DNA of 64,000 bases from Heloderma charlesbogerti (GCA_026122225.1 JANEZZ010000522.1:434001-498000), one strand, 5' to 3'; shown: positions 22,413 to 33,400, numbered from the stretch's first letter. Translations and numbers: made by a program. Notes: generated from the sequence alone by a model not told the origin.

Positions 22413-22546
22413 GGGCACAATCCTCTGCATGTTTAGAAAAAAAAGAGTCCTATAATTCCCAGCATGCCCCAACCAGCATGGTTGGCTGAAAGGATACTGG
22501 GAGGTTTAGGACTTTTTCCTATCTAAACGTGCATAGGATTGTGTCC
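22413..22546. mobile_element. Harbinger-like MITE with TTA duplication
   Basis: Ends GGGCACAATCCTCTGCATG and CGTGCATAGGATTGTGTCC are inverted, flanked on both sides by TTA (22410-22412 and 22547-22549). A 3-bp TTA/TWA duplication is the PIF/Harbinger signature. The interior TATAATTCCCAGCATGCCCC resembles the ZNF143/THAP11 motif. Confidence 0.85.
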
Positions 22547-22759
22547 TTAGATGGCTCAATATTCTAGGTAGAAGTAGATCACTAATATTTTAACATTTAT
22601 CTTCTTCTACTCCATTTTGTTTCAATTATACCACAACTTTCTTCAACAATGGTACATGAAGAGATCCTAACTGTCAATGAAGAGTTCCCCAAATTCAACG
22701 CCCAGCAACTACCTCCAGTTTTAAAAGGCTTTTGGGTAGTAGGGCCTAGGAAAGATGGA

Positions 22760-23625
22760 GGGAGGGACTGTAGCTCAGTGGTGGAGCACGTACTTTGCAT
22801 GCAAAGGTCCCAGGTTCAATCCCTGGAATCTCCAGGTAGGGTTAGGAAGGAATCCTGCCTGAAACCAGCCACTGCCTGTCAAATATCAACAATACTGGGA
22901 TACTGTCAATCACAAGCTGAATGTCGATCACAAGTTGAATATGAGCCAACAATGTGATGTGGCTGCAAAAAAGGCAAATGCTATTTTGGGCTGCATTAAT
23001 AGAAGCATAGCTTCCAAATCCCGGGAAGTACTAGTTCCCCTCTACTCAGCACTGGTTAGGCCTCATCTGGAGTAATGTGTCCAGTTCTGGGCACCACACT
23101 TTAAGAACGATGAAGACAAACTGCAGAGGGTTCAGAGGAGGGCAACAAAGATGATCAGGGGACTGGAAACAAAGCCCTATGAAGAGAGACTGAAAGAACT
23201 GGGCACGTTTAGCCTCGAGAAGACTGAGGGGAGATATGATAGCGCTCTTCAAGTACTTGAAAGGTTGTCACAGAGAGGAAGGTCAGGATCTCTTCTTGAT
23301 CATCCCAGAGTGCAGGACACAGAAGAATGGGCTCAAGTTACAGGAAGCCAGATTCCGGCTGAACATCAGAAAAAACTTCCTGACTGTTAGAGCAATACGA
23401 CAATGGAACCAATTACCTAGGGAGGTGGTGGGCTCTCCTACACTGGAGGCGTTCAAGACGAGGCTGGACAGCCATCTGTCAGGATGCTCTGACTTGGATT
23501 CCTGCATTGAGCAGGGGGTTGGACTCAATGGCCTTGTAGGCCCCTTCCAACCCTACTACTCTATGATTCTATGAGATGGACCAAATGTCTGACTCAGTAT
23601 ATGGCAGCTTCCTATGATCCTAAAG
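22760..23625 (+). mobile_element. tRNA-derived SINE (family B), split by CR1
   Basis: GGGACTGTAGCTCAGTGG contains the A-box region (22770-22780) and GGTTCAATCCC the B-box (22813-22823). The body continues to about 22904. It resumes after the CR1 insertion as GATGGACCAAATGTCTGACT and GGCAGCTTCCTATG at 23575-23615. Confidence 0.85.
22905..23574 (+). mobile_element. CR1 LINE, ORF2 C-terminus and 3' end
   Basis: The translated 3' part of CR1 ORF2 is recognisable: [58 protein letters not shown], then the 3' terminus GGCCTTGTAGGCCCCTTCC and ATTCTATGA. A frame change near 23225 separates the two protein blocks, and codon 41 of the block is a TAA/TAG-type stop (LE*CVQF). Defective, 5'-truncated, inserted into a family-B SINE. 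Confidence 0.9.
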
Positions 23626-23750
23626 AACTCCCCTGATTTAGAGCTTGAAGACATGCTGCCCAGCAAAGTACGAATCACAGACCTAGACAAAGCAATAGTC
23701 TGACTCTGTAAAGGGCAGCTTCATATGGATGTACTTCTATTGCGGTAGGG

Positions 23751-23888
23751 CAGCTTTCCTCAACCTGGTACCTTCTGGATGTTTTGAACTTCAACTCCCA
23801 TCATCCTTGCCCTTTAGCCATGCTGGCAGGGACTGATGGGAGGTGCAGTCCAAAACATCTGAAGGGCACTAGGTTGGGGAAGGCTGCT
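23751..23888. mobile_element. CAGATG hairpin hAT-like MITE
   Basis: CAGCTTTCCTCAACCTGGTA with CATCTGAAGGGCACTAGG and GGGGAAGGCTG as the inverted arm. The loop contains CTTTAGCCATGCTGGCAGGG. Confidence 0.75.
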
Positions 23889-24591
23889 GTAAATTTGCCC
23901 TTTACTAGTCATTGCTAGATTGAATCTATTTCTGTTAGCGCTGGAAAGATCCAGCAATATTCTGCACACCTCGGAGAAATAAGGTTTTAAAAGGGACACG
24001 ATGAACAACTGCAGGATTCAAATTCACCATTTTTCTTCCAAACAGAAATAATGGGTAAAACATCCATCACATGCAGCACCCTTAACCCACTGCATGGGAT
24101 GATATCACATTTTTCTCAGCACTTGTTACATTTTACTGGACCTTTGCAGTCTCACGACATGGAACTGAAGTAAGTGTTATGAGCATAGTCAGAACAGAGT
24201 AATGTAAGGTTTGCACAAAGAGCAGCCTAGTGTAGCTGGGGGGTGAACCCTATCAAACTTTCCTCGCTCTCTTACCTCCTTGTAGTTTGCTACTGGGATG
24301 CTTCCAAAACAGTATTTGCTGCTCAGAACTTTGAGCAGCTGCAGAAGCACAAAATAAGTAGTTGTTCTGATCAGATCCCATAAAAGATATCATTTCACAT
24401 ATCAATTTCTCCGCTCCTACTACATTTATTTAACATCAAGTGTGCTAGGAGCTGCAAAAAAGCAAAAGTTATAGAAAAGATTGAGGATCAGACTACATGG
24501 AGCATTAAATGCATTTAATTTGTACATTTCTTTAACTGTAAATAACAAGCCATTGGGTGTGTGTGATAATTTTTGGGATCTGGGGGGGGAT

Positions 24592-24612
24592 GAGAGAGAG
24601 AGAGAGAGAGAG
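24592..24612. repeat. (GA)n microsatellite
   Basis: About ten GA units after a poly-G run. Confidence 0.9.
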
Positions 24613-24819
24613 ACTGAGCCCATTCCTCCCCTGCTATGGTTCTAATGCTTTAAAGGCCTCCATTATTGACCGCTGGAGGCTTCTTTAAAGCCTCATTTGC
24701 AGCATGGGAGGGAGGAGGGTAACTCTGTTCAGACATAAGGGCAGGGGCTAACCCGGGACCTCCTGCAGGCTGTATCCCGGCAGTGGTTCCCCATCCATTT
24801 TACATGGTGAATTCTGTTT

Positions 24820-24975
24820 AGGGGTTTTTAATCTGCTGAGCTTGTTTTTTAATTTCTGCTGAGTCTGTTTTTATATTGTTTTATTGCGGATTGTGGTATT
24901 TTCATTGTCGTAATTGCTCTGAGTAATGCATTGCATTAGAAGGGAAGAATATTAAATTTCTGAATAAACAAATGC
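24820..24975 (+). repeat. LINE-like T-rich 3' tail
   Basis: TTTTTAATTTCTGCTGAG, TTTTATATTGTTTTATTG and a terminal AATATTAAATTTCTGAATAAAC. Similar in character to 25560-25735. Family unassigned. Confidence 0.4.
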
Positions 24976-25559
24976 TTTCAAAATTTTATTTGCTATCAAG
25001 GGCTTGAGCAGCTGCAAAAGCATTAAATAACTAGTTGGTCTGGTCCCATGAAATACATCATTGCACCTATCTCTGCATCTAACATGCACTTTTCTTTAAA
25101 CAAAAACAGAGAGGGGGGAGATAATTATTGGGGTCTCGGAAGGTGGGGAAGGGGAATTTAACAAAAAATCCCTCCTGAATTTTCTCTCAATGCAAATAGC
25201 AAATAGCAGTTTCAGAGAAGGGATATTCCTCAGAACCACAGCAGGGGAGGAAAGGGTTAAACTCCCATCTCCATCTTCTGAGATCCAGATAACTGTCGAG
25301 TTTGTCCCTCAGTTTGTGGTAGAGGGTTGGAACAGGAGGTCAGGAACTTGAAAATGGATGCTAGCAAGCTGAATAGGGGAATATCAGTGGGGGTGGGGGG
25401 GGAGAAGCAGGTCTAGCATAATGAAAGGACTGTTTTAAAAATCTGGAATGAGGGCTTTACAACAGGAACACTTCAGGGTCACTTCACACATTATCCCTCT
25501 TTTCTCTCCACTCTCCTATCCCAATACATCCCTGACTATAACCTTCACTCTTCCAGCTG

Positions 25560-25735
25560 AACCAGCTTTTTAATTTGGCTTTTTAAATTGTTGTAGTTTT
25601 TAAAGTTGTTTTTAACACTGTACTATGTCTTTATTTAATGATTTTTTGTTTTTGGAATTCTTATAAACTGTTTTGATTGGTTTTTCTGGAAAGGCGGTAT
25701 ATAAATGTTTTAAATAAATAAACAAACAAACAGAC
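25560..25735 (+). repeat. LINE-like 3' tail (AAGGCGGTATATAAAT)
   Basis: T-rich stretch then GGAAAGGCGGTATATAAATG and AAATAAATAAACAAACAAAC. Typical reptile retroposon tail, family unassigned. Confidence 0.5.
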
Positions 25736-25818
25736 CACCTTTGGACCATCTAAAAGAGTCTTGCGCCTCTAAATGACACTGCCCTTTCTCTCTTGATGTC
25801 TGGGATATAGATCATTTC

Positions 25819-26661
25819 TAGGGATGGCAGAGAATTCTGCCACGGAATTCCTCCTGCCCCCCTGCGGAATCCCTCGGGACGGCACTTACCTGGGGCGGAT
25901 GCAGCGGTGGTTCCGGTGGCAGTGACGGTTCCGGCGGCGGTGATGGCTCCAGTGGCTGGTCTCCTGGCCGGCTGCGGCCAGGCTGCTGCAGCCGCCATTG
26001 GCATCCTCCTTGCAGCTGTGATAGGCTATGTAAGTATTTACATAGCCTATCATGGCTAACCCCCCCCCAAAAAACATCATACGCAAATGGCAGCGACCGC
26101 CATTTGTTTCCCCATTTTTCACCGTTCTAGCCTACATAAATATTTACGTAGGCTATTACGGCGAAAAAAAGGGGAACGCAAATAGCATAGTGAGCGTTAT
26201 TTGCGTTCTTTTTTCCCCCGCTAGGCTATTTCTCTTCCCCTTTTTTTCGCCGTAAAAGCCTACATAAATATTTACGTAGGCGAAAAATAGGGAACACAAA
26301 TGGCGGCCGCCATAGCCACCGCCATTTGCATATGCTGCTTTTTGGGGGGGGGAGGTTAGCTGTGATAGGCTACGTAAATACTTAGCCTATCACGGCAGCC
26401 TGGCTGGACGCAAATGGCGGCCGCTATAGCGGCCATTTGCGTCCACAGCAGCCTGTCCGCGGCTGAAAATCCGGCTGCGGATGGCCCTGGCCGGCTGCTC
26501 TGCGGAGCCGCTGCGGAGTGGAGCCGGCCGGGCAGGATTCCGGGGGGAAGGACCAGATCGCCTCCCCCCACATCGAGGATTCCGGGGGAAGGGACGGAGC
26601 GCCTCCCCCCCCCACCGCAAATCACATCTGCGAACAGGTGAGTGAGTTTCGTACATCCCTA
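25819..26661. mobile_element. palindrome-array hAT-like element, copy 1
   Basis: Ends TAGGGATGGCAG (left, eroded) and GTTTCGTACATCCCTA (right). The interior alternates two palindrome classes. Class A: AGGCTATGTAAGTATTTACATAGCC (about 26025), CTACATAAATATTTACGTAG (about 26132 and 26259) and GGCTACGTAAATACTTAGCC (about 26367). Class B: arms CGCAAATGGC / GCCATTTG at 26090, 26178-26210, 26295-26330 and 26409-26444. GC-rich arms CGGAATTCC and GATTCCGGGGGGAAGG flank the array. Left flank ATCATTTC and right flank AATTCATTTC match only with a gap. No transposase. Opposite orientation to 47055-47905. Confidence 0.8.
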
Positions 26662-26678
26662 AATTCATTTCTCTAACT

Positions 26679-26965
26679 TGGGGAAAGGCACGTAGCTCAG
26701 TGGAAAGAGCACCTGCTTTGCATGCAAAAAGTCCCAGGTTCAATCTGCAGCATCTCTGGGTAGGGCTGAGAAAGACCCCTGTCTGAAATGGTGGAGAGAC
26801 GCTACCAGTCTTCCCCAACCTGGCGTCCTCCAAACATGATGGACTACAACTCCCATCACACCCAAAAAGCACGGGGATGGTGCTAGTTGTAGTCTGGAGG
26901 ACACCAGGTTGGGAAAGGCTGATATAGTCAATACTGAGCTAATTTGGAGCAATGCTCTGACTTTT
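26679..26965 (+). mobile_element. tRNA-derived SINE (family B), split by hairpin MITE
   Basis: GGCACGTAGCTCAGTGG head, GGTTCAATCTG B-box (26737-26747), body to GAGAGACGCTAC. After the MITE (26806-26921) it resumes with GTCAATACTGAGCTAATTTG and CAATGCTCTGAC. Confidence 0.8.
26806..26921. mobile_element. CAGATG hairpin hAT-like MITE inside SINE
   Basis: CAGTCTTCCCCAACCTGGCG and GACACCAGGTTGGGAAAGGCTG are inverted. GGACTACAACTCCCATCAC on the left arm pairs with CTAGTTGTAGTCTGG on the right. It lies within a family-B SINE, so it is younger than that copy. Confidence 0.8.
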
Positions 26966-27189
26966 TACAAGGCACCTTCACGTGAAAGATATTCTGCAGG
27001 TGTACCGTTCAGACGCTTCGTTGCCTCTACTTTCCCAGCGTCCAACACACCACGTGCAGACACGTGTAGTTTCACAGGCAACACCGGATGACTTTGTCAT
27101 AAACGTCTTTTAAGGGGACGTTTTAGCCGAGTTGGTTCAAATAAACAGAACGATTCTCTCTCACACACTTCTGAATTTCCAAGAACTCG

Positions 27190-28500
27190 AGTCATAACGA
27201 GGGGGAAGGGGGAAAGACCCGCAAAGGGGCCTCCCCACCTGTACCCGCACCCCCGCACATGGTGGAACATGACAGGCACTGGGAAACGTCCTGCCTCCCC
27301 CACACCACCAGCCTCCTGCCCGCCGCCTCTTCCCGCCAACTTCACGTCTTCGGAATCCAGCCTACTTTGGCCCGGCGACATAGTTCGCGCTCCCCCTCGG
27401 GCTGCGGGGGGCCGGTGTTGCTCCCACGCCAAGACGCCCCCCCCCCGCCGGCTATTTCAGTGCGATGCCCAGCCGCCGCGTTTTAAGGCAGGGAGGGGGG
27501 AGGCTGCGGGGTAAATGATCACACAGAATGGCAGCCGCGACCGGCGGAGGTCCAATGTCAGCCAAGGCTGCGCTACTCCTCGCCTCCTAGCAGGGAGACA
27601 TCGAGGCGAGCCGCACAGGGGCGGGATGCCGGGCGGTGAGCGCGGAAGGAGCCGGGCGGGAAGCCAGTCTCCCGCCAACCAGCCCTTCCGCGCGGGCGCC
27701 AGGGCCCCGCCGCCCCGAGCTGCAACGGGAGCGCGGCCAGAAGCGCCCAGCAGTCTCCCGCGCTCCCATCCGGGGGAGACCGCGGCGAAAGCAGGGAGGC
27801 AGACGCTTGCCACCCCGCCAGCGGCGCTGGAAGGCGCGCGTGCCCTCCGCAGAGCACACGGCTCCGGGCCGCCGGGCTCCAGACCCGATGCACTGGCGGC
27901 GGAGGGACGCGATTGCTGCCCGCGCCTCCCTTCGGCACCGGCACAACCCACCTGCACCGGCTCCTCCGCTCCCGCCGCGCGCTCTCGCTTTCTCGGCTGG
28001 CGGCGGCCTCGTGGCCTTAGAAGGGGCTGACCCAGCCGAGGCGACCCCGCCCCAACGCGGAGAGACCCTCCCACGGCTCCGGCTCCGCGCTTCTTCGCTC
28101 CCGTCGTTTGGCTGTAGCCTAGCCCGGCGTCCGCCACGAGCCTCCCCTCCTTTCCTGCGCGTGCTTGGCGCCCTGAAGACTCGTTCGCCCCCCTGGACGA
28201 GGTGGCTGAAAACCGCGCGACGTTCAAGAGGGGCTGAAAAAAAAACCCCCGGGGGGGCTGAAGCGAAGGCTCTTTATGGAGGAGGAGGGCAACGAATGCC
28301 CTCGTTGGAAGAGAGCCGGCATGTTTGCAATGCGAGTTTGGATCCCTTCTCCTTCCCGATGAATCTCATCGCCAAGCGGCGACTTTGCGCCCGTCATTCT
28401 CTCGGTCGAGCCCACCTCGCAAGATTGTTGTTGTAGGGGATAAAATAAAAGAGCGCTCGGGAGTGTCACTCATAGCTCTGGGGCGGGGAGATATAAATGC
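27190..28500. promoter_or_regulatory. CpG island, candidate host gene promoter or first exon
   Basis: About 1.3 kb of dense CpG and high GC, with many GGCGG/CCGCC boxes, in a window that is otherwise AT-rich and CpG-poor. It is not a repeat I recognise. Long open frames on both strands (up to 266 codons) are expected in GC-rich DNA because stop codons are rare, and none has a recognisable domain. A donor-like GCG|GTGAGC lies at 27633-27641 on the plus strand. Which gene and which direction it serves cannot be told from this window. Confidence 0.65.
28481..28498 (+). promoter_or_regulatory. possible core promoter: GC box plus TATAAA
   Basis: GGGGCGGGGAG is followed directly by ATATAAAT at the 3' edge of the CpG island. 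This would suit transcription to the right, starting near 28520. It is a single short motif match, so weak evidence. Confidence 0.3.
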
Positions 28501-28509
28501 GAAAAACTC

Positions 28510-29600
28510 ATACCGATAAGTAAACATGTCTAGAACCACACACCTACAGACTGCAGCCTAACTTTTGCCCTATTTCCATTTTCTTGGCCTTTTCAATAGG
28601 CTATAAGTATTCTTAATAGTGCAGCCTTAGTTGTAATTCATGGCCTCTCCGTGCATTCACCTCTTTCTCAGCTCTCCCTGGCACCACCCTCAGCCAGTCA
28701 AGCTCTTCTCTCACGCTTGTGGCTGGCATTGGGTCTACTTGTTTGACTGCCCACCCCCTTTTCTCCTAATTGACACGCATTTCACACTGGCTGGTAGCTC
28801 TACCACTGCTCACCTACTACCCCTAATGTTTTGCCTTCTCCTCAAAATGCTCCAGGTTCTGCAGTTCTTTAGGCCACAGAAGCACTGCTTCCTCCACTCA
28901 AAAGCCTAGACAACAAAATGGGTCACTGGTGTTTCCAAATACAGGCCAGGACTGGCTCTGAATATTAAGCAGGCTTTGGAACCTTACACCACACACAAAT
29001 GCCTCTCCCCAACTTCGCCCTTCATAAACCACATGCTGCCTCGTGCGCTTGTTAAATAGGCAGGAGGAGATGCCAGAGTTTATTGATCTTCACAGAGGTT
29101 TGCAGTGTCAAAGATGAGCCACCTCTTTACAGAGCCGCTGAGAGACAAATCCACTGCTGTACTGACTGATGCAGAGAAAATCATCTATTTCCTCCATTCG
29201 GGATTCCCACTGTCAGGCCTTACTCTGAGCTAGGGCTCATCAAGACCATCCCAAAACCTGTGGGCTCAACTCCAAAAGACAGTTCCAAGGTCAGTTCCAT
29301 GCTCAGCATCCGAGCATGTGCAGAGTGTACCTCCCTCACATATGGAGCTAGGATTCCAGGCAATAGTTTAAAATAGGGAGGGGTCTTAAGTTCACAGTTC
29401 TTTGAAGAGCAAAATTAAGACCCATCATGTAGCTGGTAAATAAGTCCTGATTTAATTTGTAGTCCTTTATTTGTAGAAAATGCCTCAATCCAAATGTGGT
29501 TCTAACAGTATCTAGCAAATCCATGGCAGTAGGACAGGATATTCTATCAGGAGAAGGGAATCCAGCAGGAGGGTTAATTTTGCTTTGGGTTCTCTAGGAG
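28510..29600. other. no recognised feature
   Basis: Downstream flank of the CpG island. I looked for a first exon with a donor site in a continuing frame and found none I could defend. The 89-codon frame at 28640-28909 has no domain. Confidence 0.4.
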
Positions 29601-29604
29601 TGTA

Positions 29605-30060
29605 TTTGAATTTATTTATTATTTATCTATTTAGTACATTTCTATATTGCCCAATAACCAGTACCTCTGGGCAGTTCACAAAAATTAAAACCATAAAATA
29701 CAACATGCTAAAACATAATATAAAACCTTTAAAATTTTAAAAACAGAGTAAAAGAATAAAAATCTAAAAACGTAAAACATTTAAAAACAAACTGAAGGAC
29801 TAAAAAGTCTGGGAAAAATAAAAAGGACTTCACCTGCTGTTGAAAAGACCAAACTGTAGGCACCAGGCGAACCCCTTCTGGGGAGAGCATTCCGCAGATG
29901 GAGTGCCACCACCGAAAAGGCACTCCCCTTACTAGCCACCTGCCTCATCTCATTTGGCGGGGGCACCCAGCACGTGGGGGTTCTGATAATGAACATAGAG
30001 TCTAGGCAGGTATATATATGGGAGGGAAACAATCCTTCTCATGTACCATGAGAACAAGAT
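29605..30060 (-). repeat. unassigned interspersed repeat, reverse strand
   Basis: TTTATTTATTATTTATCTATTTAG and CTGGGCAGTTCACAAAAATT form a reversed 3' tail. AGCATTCCGCAGATGGAGTG and CACCACCGAAAAGGCACTCC match words at 19125 and 63820. Probably one old LINE-like or SINE-like unit. Confidence 0.5.
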
Positions 30061-30069
30061 AAGGCTAAG

Positions 30070-30926
30070 CAGAACTATTAGTTCAGTTAGTTAATTCTAG
30101 ACTCTGGACTTAATGGTCTTTCAGAGGGTCTGCATTTAGAAAGCTGTTAATTCTGCTAAATTTACCCCAGAATCCTGCTCTGAGGGCACCACTGACCAGA
30201 ACTGTTTCTATTGAATCTTGTTCTCAGGCCTTCACCACAGGTAGTGTTCTCAAAACATCAAGTGCAACCATAAATTTTCTAGATGGTGTCATTGCAAGTC
30301 ACCAGAAGAAGTAACTTCTGAAAACCACCACAAAGTTAATGATAATGAAAATTCACATTGCAGTTATTGGCATACAAATTCAGGAGAGCTAGGAGTCCTC
30401 CTTTGAACCCGAGTGTGGGTGGAAATGTTTCAAAAGAGACCTATTTACATTTCACAGTATCAGTCATCCATGGATTCCACTCACACTTACCCTGGGGATC
30501 AGGGACGCACTATTTGCCCCAAAGGATTATGTTCACTATAATTTTTGGTACACCTATTTTAATCCTCAAAGCATGAAAAGTCGTCATCTCACTTGCAAGA
30601 GACACAAGAAATTACAAGAAAAGGAATTAATTGATGGAGTGCCAAACCTTGAAAGCCATTCATGGTAAAGCACAGTAAAGTCAATCAGTGATAGAGGCAG
30701 CTCTGCATATGCTGTAAAAATAATAAGCATACATTGGATTCTCCCATCTCCTTTTAATTTAGAATCACTGTATGAGAGAGGAGCTCCTTCGAACAACCTG
30801 AATCCATTCAGATGTCGGGGGAACTTGTCGACAGAATTTGGAACTAAGAAACTTTCCTCAAACTAAGTCAAATAATTCTGGGTTCTTGTGGAGATCTCCC
30901 CTATAGTGGGAATATGCACAACTTGG
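30070..30926. other. no recognised feature
   Basis: AT-rich sequence without supported genes or named repeats. Confidence 0.4.
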
Positions 30927-30963
30927 GAAGTAAATCCTGTTGAAAGTCAACAGGATTTACTTC
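30927..30963. repeat. perfect 17-bp-arm hairpin
   Basis: Arms GAAGTAAATCCTGTTGA and TCAACAGGATTTACTTC pair perfectly across a 3-nt AAG loop. Too short a loop for a microRNA precursor. Probably the core of a decayed foldback MITE. Confidence 0.85.
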
Positions 30964-30969
30964 AAAGGC

Positions 30970-31850
30970 AATGGATTTAGGAAAGTGGTGCAAAATACTC
31001 TTTACATTTCACCCTGCAAATGACAACCTTTAGCAATATCCAAAATCAGAAATGAAAGTTAAACTGGCATAAATGGATGATATTAACCTGATTAAAATAA
31101 TCTCAGGACTTATCTCGGTCTTTATTATTTGGAAACATTTCCAACTAATTCAGCCAGGCAAGCACTGCTGGGTGAGGGGATGTTTAGCCCCTACCCCATC
31201 CCACTATTTCCCATATCTAAATCCCCCCCCCCCCGCTATTAGCTCTGTCAGGGCGGAGGAAAATATTCCCTATTCATTCAGGGCTACATGTGTTAATTGG
31301 CTTATCTAGTGCCAGGATGTTTGTGCTACCAGGAACCACTGCACTGTAAATAACCGCTGTTAATAATACAACTGTCACTTTCTGCATTTAATTTCCTTCT
31401 GACCTCACTGTTTACAATACCACCCACCACCCCCTCACACAAACACAATATATACTGTATACAAACTTGAAACTCTTCACAATACTCCATGCATCTGATG
31501 AAGTGGGCTATAGTCCAGAAAGGGTTATCCCAGAAGAAATGTGCTAGCATTTAATATGCCACAAGACTCTTGTTTTTGCTACAATAGCCTAACACAGTGA
31601 ACCCTCTGGAAATCATTCAGGGCTGTTTCCCCCCAAATGCCTCCGCTGCTCTGCGCACGTCCTCGAGCCCAGCCATTGGGGACTTGGTGCCAAAAGGTCA
31701 TTCTGCCATGGCTACATGGCCTTGAGAACAGGGAAAGAAGTACAAACCCCCTGGTCATTAGTGTCCCATTGGCCATGGAGCAAGGCCATATAAACCAGCC
31801 AAGCTAAACTCTTTGGCACAAAAGGCTGCTGGCTGCATTAGCAGGACTCA
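30970..31850. other. no recognised feature
   Basis: Contains a poly-C run near 31225 but nothing else I recognise. Confidence 0.4.
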
Positions 31851-31879
31851 CTAGCCAATTGCCCTCCTGACAGGCCTGA

Positions 31880-32292
31880 AGAGGGAATACTATGGAGTGT
31901 GGAGAAACCTGTGGGATGGAGAGAAAGAGGACAGAACAGATAGGGATGCCAAGAGACTTGTGATGGTGCAGAAAAAGAAGAGTATGTGCTGTGAAGAGCA
32001 GAAAGAAAAGGGGGGGGGGCGATACCTGAGATGGTGCTGCAGAAAGACCTATGGTTGGGCTGGTTGAGAAGGGAGCATATGCTATGGGGTGGAGAGAGAA
32101 AAGGAAAGAGGCATAAAAAAAGAGAGGGGTTCACAGAAAAAGGAGAGGATAGGCTGTAGGGGGCAGAGAGAAAAAGGAAGCCAAAAGAGACTGGGTTAAA
32201 ATGAAAATCCTTAGCCAAAATAGAATTTTGTTTTTTCATAGGTGATGATAAGTAAAAATGGCCCACAGAGTGATACACATTGTGCGCCCCTG
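31880..32292. mobile_element. hAT-like element, truncated relative of 41668-42422
   Basis: The purine-rich middle (GGAGAGAAAGAGG, GTGCAGAAAAAG, GGGGTGGAGAGAG) and the right end AATGGCCCACAGAGTGATAC then TTGTGCGCCCCTG match the 755-bp element at 41668. The left terminus cannot be placed. A 157-codon reverse frame here is just the purine-rich bias and is not a gene. Confidence 0.6.
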
Positions 32293-32299
32293 TTCTAGG

Positions 32300-33400
32300 A
32301 TATGCTGCCATTTACCAGATTTTCAACATTTTCTCTGCACCAATGAGGACGAGAAACCTAGGGCCTAGGTTGTTGTGGTAGTTTAAAGTTGAAGTTGTAA
32401 CAAAACCAGTAGGCCATACAGAAGCGTTGCATCAGTGGCGCACATTCCCAGACCTTGTGTCTTTCTTGAAGATATTACATCTCTCCTTGTCCTAGGGAGA
32501 TGGAGCAGGTGGGAAACAAAAGGTGTGGCATGTGGAGTTTCTTATCATAGGAGAGAAAGGAGGTAGAAAGGAAGTGTTGGGTTGTATAAATGTCACCCCC
32601 ATGGTGGGGAAATTTAATTAATTGACAGTTTAATAGCAATCCCCCACATACAAACACACACACACACACACACCCCTACAGGCTCTCTGTCCATTTGTCT
32701 TATAGTAGGACCAGCAAGGTGCGCTGATTATAAAGCATTCACCTAACAATTAACTGGGGAGTCAGGGTGGGGAAGACACAGAGTTCACACATTCTATTTT
32801 ACTGTTGTTCTTATGGAAGTGAAGCTGAAAGAGTTACTTTGAACTCATCTGGAAAGCTGCTGAATAGCCATTCCAGCACTTTTAATTAAGAAGCTCCTTA
32901 TGAGCCAAGCAGTCCATAGGGGAAGGGTGAGCATCGAAGAAGACCTGAAGACACAAAGCCATAACATTGTATTTTGATGGCTCATTTGTCAGTAAAAATA
33001 AAGAGAGGTGGCAGCAGCATTAGTATAAAGACATCAGCAATTAACTGATGTCTCATTGAGGCATGTTTAGCTCCAAAAGGTACATTTAAAGAATGACTGT
33101 CTAGCAGCTCATCTTTTTTTATTCTTACTCTAGAGTAGATGCAGGAAGCCTGATCTCAATCAGGTCCCTAGCATGGGGGGGGGGGGGACAGACAGAGAGC
33201 TTTTAAGATCTGAATTGGAGACCCTGCACTTACTGTAAAGTAAAAATAAAAATAAGACATAGGTGCTAGATACACATTTAAAGTGATATCTGTTTTGGCC
33301 CTTAGAATTGGAATCCATGGGAACTCAGCAGGGGCAGCAAAACAATGCTGTACTTGCACCAAGACTGCTTATGTGAGTCAGGCCAGTAGGCCTGCCACAT
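32300..33400. other. no gene; (CA)n at 32653-32673
   Basis: A (CA)n tract of about ten units is the only clear feature. A poly-G run lies near 33175. Confidence 0.6.

Larger units (their letters stand above)
24297..25260. repeat. decayed direct repeat of about 670-bp period
   Basis: The block at 24297-24560 (GAGCAGCTGCAGAAGCA, TAGTTGTTCTGATCAG, CATTTCACATATC) recurs at 24970-25150 (GAGCAGCTGCAAAAGCA, TAGTTGGTCTGGTC, CATTGCACCTATC). The second half of each includes a GATAAT(T)(T)TTGGGRTC word. Diverged two-copy repeat, not in any family I know. Could be two insertions of one old MITE whose ends start ATGCTTCCAAAA. Confidence 0.6.

Noticed and set aside
22770..22823. Possible tRNA gene (A-box and B-box present)
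   Set aside because: No cloverleaf closure, and the same sequence recurs at 7580, 26679, 36633 and 47914 with a common body, so it is a SINE head.
27457..28436. Long open frames (up to 266 codons, both strands) in the CpG island
   Set aside because: GC-rich DNA has few stop codons. The translations are R/P/A/G-rich in all frames, overlap on both strands, and show no domain.
31838..32311. 157-codon reverse frame, S/L/F-rich
   Set aside because: It is the complement of a purine-rich transposon interior, without a domain. A similar artefact occurs at 41846-42283.
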